From: JAAYUD01 sp036846645
GTDB taxonomy: Bacteria > Bacteroidota > Bacteroidia > Bacteroidales > Bacteroidaceae
Direction: 5' to 3'
DNA: 45,100 nucleotides
Assembly (NCBI GenBank): GCA_036846645.1
Contig: DAIUBN010000003.1
Location: forward strand, 1 to 45,100
Shown one piece after another: positions 42,243 through 45,100 of the stretch (the first letter of the stretch is position 1; the number at the start of each line of letters is the position of its first letter). A model generated the notes under the pieces. It saw only the letters and a program-made list of their open reading frames with translations, was not told the origin of the DNA and did not search any database. The position numbers and the translations under genes were made by a program.

Positions 42243-42258
42243 CGTTTCACGTGAAACG
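42243..42258. other. parS-like centromere site (CGTTTCACGTGAAACG)
   Basis: A perfect 16-bp palindrome whose inner 14 bases GTTTCACGTGAAAC equal the widely conserved chromosomal ParB-binding parS core (TGTTTCACGTGAAACA). Only the outermost pair differs. It lies 12 bp beyond the mnmG stop. I saw no second copy in the window. Chromosomal parS sites usually cluster near oriC. Confidence 0.75.
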
Positions 42259-42270
42259 CGAGGAACATTC

Positions 42271-44145
42271 TTACTGTTGAGCCATTACTAAGAGAACATT
42301 GATATCACTTGGTGATACTCCGGGAATACGACTAGCTTGCGCTATTGTCTCAGGATCTATATTAATTAATTTCTGCCTAGCTTCTGTAGAAAGAGATTGT
42401 ATAGAGGCATAATCGAATTTACCTTTTATTTTAATATTTTCAAGTCGAACCATTTTATCGGCAATCATTCTTTCTCTCTGAATATATCCTTGATATTTGA
42501 TTTTAATTTCTGCAGCTTCTATTATTTCTTCTTTACGATTGTCTATAGAAGATAATACTTCGTTGAAATCGCTTATTTGTTCCGCTATATTATTTAGCGT
42601 TATTTGCGGACGATTAATTAATTCAATAAGCTTACAACCATGACGAAGTGGAGTAGTACCTATGCTTTCTAACCAAGAATTTATTAATGTAGGCTTAATA
42701 GAATAATTCTTCGCAAATTCTTCGATTTTATCGATATTTTCGTGCTTTGATTGAACCAATGCGTTACGTTCTGCCGTAGCCAAACCTATTTGGTAACTTC
42801 TGTTTGTCAGTCTCATGTCGGCGTCGTCCATTCTAAGTAAAATGCGGTATTCGGCTCTTGATGTGAACATACGATACGGTTCATCTACTCCTTTCGTAAC
42901 AAGGTCATCGATAAGCACTCCAATATAAGCTTCATCTCTTGCCAAAACGAAAGGCTGTCCTCCGTGGCAATTAATATGCGCATTGATACCAGCTATTGTT
43001 CCTTGCCCTCCAGCTTCTTCATATCCTGTAGTACCATTTACTTGTCCTGCGAAGAATAGATTTTTCACTTTCTTCGATTCCAAATTGTGTTTCAACTGTG
43101 TTGGATCGAAGTAATCGTATTCTATTGCATAGCCGGGACGATAAACTACTAAATCGCTAAATGCAGGAATCTCTTTCAATGCTCTGATTTGAATATCCAT
43201 TGGGAGCGATGAAGAAAAGCCATTTAAATAAAGTTCATGTGTTGTTGTGCCTTCGGGCTCCAAGAATAATTGATGTTGGTCTTTATCTGGGAAAGTGAAG
43301 AGCTTTGTCTCGATGCTCGGGCAATATCTCGGACCTATACTTTTGATTTGTCCGTTGAATAGGGGAGAATCATCAAGTCCGGAACGTAGTATGTCGTGAA
43401 CTTTTGTATTGGTAAAGCAAGTCCAACAAGGGCGTTGTAGCAATTCTCTTTTGTCCATTGGTAAGAAAGAGAAATGATGAAAATCATTTTCGCCTTCTTG
43501 CACTTCCATATCTTCAAAATGTACACTTCTTCCGTCAATTCTTACTGGTGTACCAGTCTTCATACGGTCAGATTTTATTCCGAACGAGTTGATAGATTCT
43601 GTAAGATGATAAGAAGCCGGTTCTGCCGAACGACCGCCAGGCATCTTATTTCTGCCAATGTGCATCAATCCATTCAAGAATGTTCCGGCGGTAAGTACAA
43701 CACATTTTGCTTTTAGTGTTACGTTCCAGCAAGTGATAACACCTGTTACCTCACCATTTTCGACAATCAGTTCGCGAACAGTGTCTTGCCAGATATTTAA
43801 GTTTGGAGTATTCTCGAGTACTTCTCTCCATGTCCAAATGAATTTATTTCTATCACATTGGGCTCTCGGACTCCACATGGCGGGACCTTTCGAACGGTTG
43901 AGAATGCGGAATTGTATGGCAGTCTTGTCGGTTACAATACCCATATTGCCGCCTAGTGCATCTATCTCTCTTACTATTTGTCCTTTTGCAATACCACCGA
44001 CAGCTGGGTTGCAACTCATTTGTCCCACCTTGTTCATATCCATTGTGACAAGGCAGGTTTTCGAACCTAAGTTGGCTGCTGCGGTAGCTGCCTCACAGCC
44101 TGCATGACCGCCGCCGATAACGATTACGTCGTAATTAAAATCCAT
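42271..44145 (-). CDS. mnmG: tRNA uridine-5-carboxymethylaminomethyl modification enzyme MnmG (GidA)
   Basis: A 624-residue FAD protein that, with MnmE, installs the (carboxymethyl)aminomethyl group on U34 of certain tRNAs. FAD motif IGGGHAGCEAATAAANLG lies at residues 10-27. Other signatures are MSCNPAVGGIAKGQIVREIDALGG, GPRYCPSIETK and GQVNGTTGYEEAGGQGTIAGINA. The helical C-terminus ends IPGVSPSDINVLLVMAQQ. Length is standard. A TAACTTTG -7 element lies on the minus strand at 44178-44185. In many bacteria gidA neighbours the replication origin, which fits the parS-like site just after this gene. Confidence 0.98.
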   Translation of the reverse strand: MDFNYDVIVIGGGHAGCEAATAAANLGSKTCLVTMDMNKVGQMSCNPAVGGIAKGQIVREIDALGGNMGIVTDKTAIQFRILNRSKGPAMWSPRAQCDRNKFIWTWREVLENTPNLNIWQDTVRELIVENGEVTGVITCWNVTLKAKCVVLTAGTFLNGLMHIGRNKMPGGRSAEPASYHLTESINSFGIKSDRMKTGTPVRIDGRSVHFEDMEVQEGENDFHHFSFLPMDKRELLQRPCWTCFTNTKVHDILRSGLDDSPLFNGQIKSIGPRYCPSIETKLFTFPDKDQHQLFLEPEGTTTHELYLNGFSSSLPMDIQIRALKEIPAFSDLVVYRPGYAIEYDYFDPTQLKHNLESKKVKNLFFAGQVNGTTGYEEAGGQGTIAGINAHINCHGGQPFVLARDEAYIGVLIDDLVTKGVDEPYRMFTSRAEYRILLRMDDADMRLTNRSYQIGLATAERNALVQSKHENIDKIEEFAKNYSIKPTLINSWLESIGTTPLRHGCKLIELINRPQITLNNIAEQISDFNEVLSSIDNRKEEIIEAAEIKIKYQGYIQRERMIADKMVRLENIKIKGKFDYASIQSLSTEARQKLINIDPETIAQASRIPGVSPSDINVLLVMAQQ

Positions 44146-44177
44146 TTAAACCTTTCTTCTTTATATACTATTGGCTG

Positions 44178-44185
44178 CAAAGTTA
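44178..44185 (-). promoter_or_regulatory. -7 element for mnmG
   Basis: The minus strand reads TAACTTTG, 32 bp before the mnmG start, within the TGCAAAGTTATG context typical of the group. Confidence 0.55.
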
Positions 44186-44260
44186 TGAAAAAGAGAGTTG
44201 CAGAGGTAAATTACTTAGCTAAAAAGCATTATTTTTCTATTTTCTCTTTATATTTTTCTA

Positions 44261-44268
44261 TATCTTTG
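44261..44268 (+). promoter_or_regulatory. -7 element for the beta-galactosidase gene
   Basis: TATCTTTG, the ideal Bacteroidetes -7 sequence, ends 28 bp before the ATG at 44297. No -33 box is clear. Confidence 0.55.
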
Positions 44269-44296
44269 TCACGAAACATTCAAAATCATTACATTT

Positions 44297-45100
44297 ATGA
44301 AACTACTAACAATTGGAAAGAGTTCCTTTTTTCTCGCTGCGCTACTCAGCGTGGGAATTGCCTTTGCTCAGACAGGCAATGAATGGAAGGACCCTCAAGT
44401 TAATGCCGTGAATCGATTGCCTATGCACGCTACGTTTTTCCGTTATGGAGATACTGAATCAGCTTTAGCGGGTAATATGAAACAGTCTCCTTATTATTTA
44501 AGTCTGAATGGAACATGGAAGTTCAATGGAGTTCAGAATGCCGATCAGCGCCCTACTGATTTTTATAAAACAGATTATAATGATGAAAGTTGGCGTACGA
44601 TGCCAGTTCCCGGAATTTGGGAAGTAAACGGATTTGGCGATCCGCTTTATGTCAATGCCGATTATGCTTGGCGTGGTCATGCCTCTTATACGCCTCCTCT
44701 CGTTCCTACCGAGCAGAATAGGGTAGGTTCTTATCGACGCACTATTACTATTCCTGCTGATTGGAAGGGCAAACAAGTTATCGCTCATTTTGGTTCGGTC
44801 ACTTCCAATATTTATTTATATGTCAACGGTAAGTTCGTTGGATACAGTGAGGATAGCAAACTCGATACCGAATTTGATATTACCAACTTCCTTAAACCTG
44901 GAGACAATCTCATTGCTTTTCAGGTATTTCGTTGGTGCGATGGAACCTATCTTGAATGTCAAGATTTTTGGCGCCTGAGTGGCGTTGCTCGAGATAGTTA
45001 TCTTTATGCTGTCAACCCTCGCCATATTGAAGATATTAATGTGACTCCCGATTTGGACCCAGATTATAATAATGGCTCTCTTGCCATCGACGTGAAGATG
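44297..45100 (+). CDS. Secreted glycoside hydrolase family 2 beta-galactosidase, 3'-truncated by the window edge
   Basis: The first 268 codons of a LacZ-type enzyme, open to the window end. Residues 1-24 are a Sec signal (MKLLTIGKSSFFLAALLSVG, cut near AFAQ), so the enzyme is exported, unlike cytoplasmic LacZ. The visible part is the N-terminal sugar-binding jelly roll: NRLPMHATFFRYGDTESA, LNGTWKF, VPGIWEVNGFGDPLY, VGSYRRTITIP, HFGSVTSNIYLYVNGKFVGYSEDSK, and CDGTYLECQDFWRLSGVARD. The catalytic domain is outside the window. Bacteroidales use such enzymes to remove terminal galactose from dietary or host glycans. No SusC/SusD genes are in view. Confidence 0.93.
   Translation, partial: MKLLTIGKSSFFLAALLSVGIAFAQTGNEWKDPQVNAVNRLPMHATFFRYGDTESALAGNMKQSPYYLSLNGTWKFNGVQNADQRPTDFYKTDYNDESWRTMPVPGIWEVNGFGDPLYVNADYAWRGHASYTPPLVPTEQNRVGSYRRTITIPADWKGKQVIAHFGSVTSNIYLYVNGKFVGYSEDSKLDTEFDITNFLKPGDNLIAFQVFRWCDGTYLECQDFWRLSGVARDSYLYAVNPRHIEDINVTPDLDPDYNNGSLAIDVKM

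Overview
The window comes from a Bacteroidales chromosome, most likely Bacteroidaceae (Bacteroides, Phocaeicola or close kin), and is moderately AT-rich. Three things point there. Many proteins belong to Bacteroidetes-type families (DUF4294, DUF4271, an N-terminal helix-hairpin-helix envelope protein, a DUF2723 membrane protein, a succinate:CoA-transferase-type enzyme). Intergenic regions repeatedly carry the Bacteroidetes sigma -7 element TAnnTTTG, sometimes with a TTTG -33 element 19-20 bp upstream. Ribosome-binding sites are poor. Most genes are core housekeeping genes. I see no prophage, transposase, CRISPR array or toxin/defence island.

Layout. 1-1577: 3' part of a metal (zinc/manganese-type) ABC importer, binding protein plus ATPase, the ATPase ending in a native His-rich tail. 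1579-5011: envelope HHH protein, DUF4294 protein, SpoU-type RNA methyltransferase. 5012-5965: non-coding, with a very AT-rich left part, an artificial 100-N scaffold gap flanked by an exact 55-bp duplication, and a ~22-bp-period palindromic repeat cluster. 5966-10321: leuS-yitT-rdgB operon, read leftward. 10473-12431: small membrane protein plus CoA-transferase. 12526-16127: PBP4-type lipoprotein, dihydrolipoyl dehydrogenase and rubrerythrin. 16307-18919: mutS. 18972-20989: ychF and lgt. 21071-21352: a four-copy 21-bp repeat array and a terminator. 21353-21757: a secreted Ala/Lys-rich protein. 21898-23956: two-component pair. 24047-28957: a packed run of LOG, DUF4271, hemD, rnpA, a fused yidD-tatD gene, and tyrS. 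29037-29107: tRNA-Gln. 29165-34051: DUF2723 (TMEM260-like, possible O-mannosyltransferase), polysaccharide deacetylase and queG. 34409-37219: polA. 37305-38279: polyprenyl synthetase. 38353-44145: mnmG, uvrC, dtd, a MazG-like gene and deoC, read leftward, with a parS-like palindrome just behind mnmG. 44297-45100: start of a secreted GH2 beta-galactosidase.

Functionally the window mixes translation (leuS, tyrS, tRNA-Gln, mnmG, queG, dtd, rnpA, ychF), DNA replication/repair (polA, mutS, uvrC), nucleotide housecleaning and salvage (rdgB, MazG-like, deoC), envelope biogenesis (lgt, PBP4, yidD, DUF2723, deacetylase), isoprenoid and tetrapyrrole synthesis, anaerobic metabolism (CoA transferase, rubrerythrin, Lpd) and metal uptake. 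The most interesting items are a parS-like site beside mnmG, the yidD-tatD fusion, two unrelated 21-22 bp-period palindromic arrays, a 40-bp promoter module present twice, two apparently leaderless promoters, an exported highly basic Ala/Lys protein, and the DUF2723 gene as a candidate protein O-glycosylation enzyme. No clearly new multi-gene system is visible.
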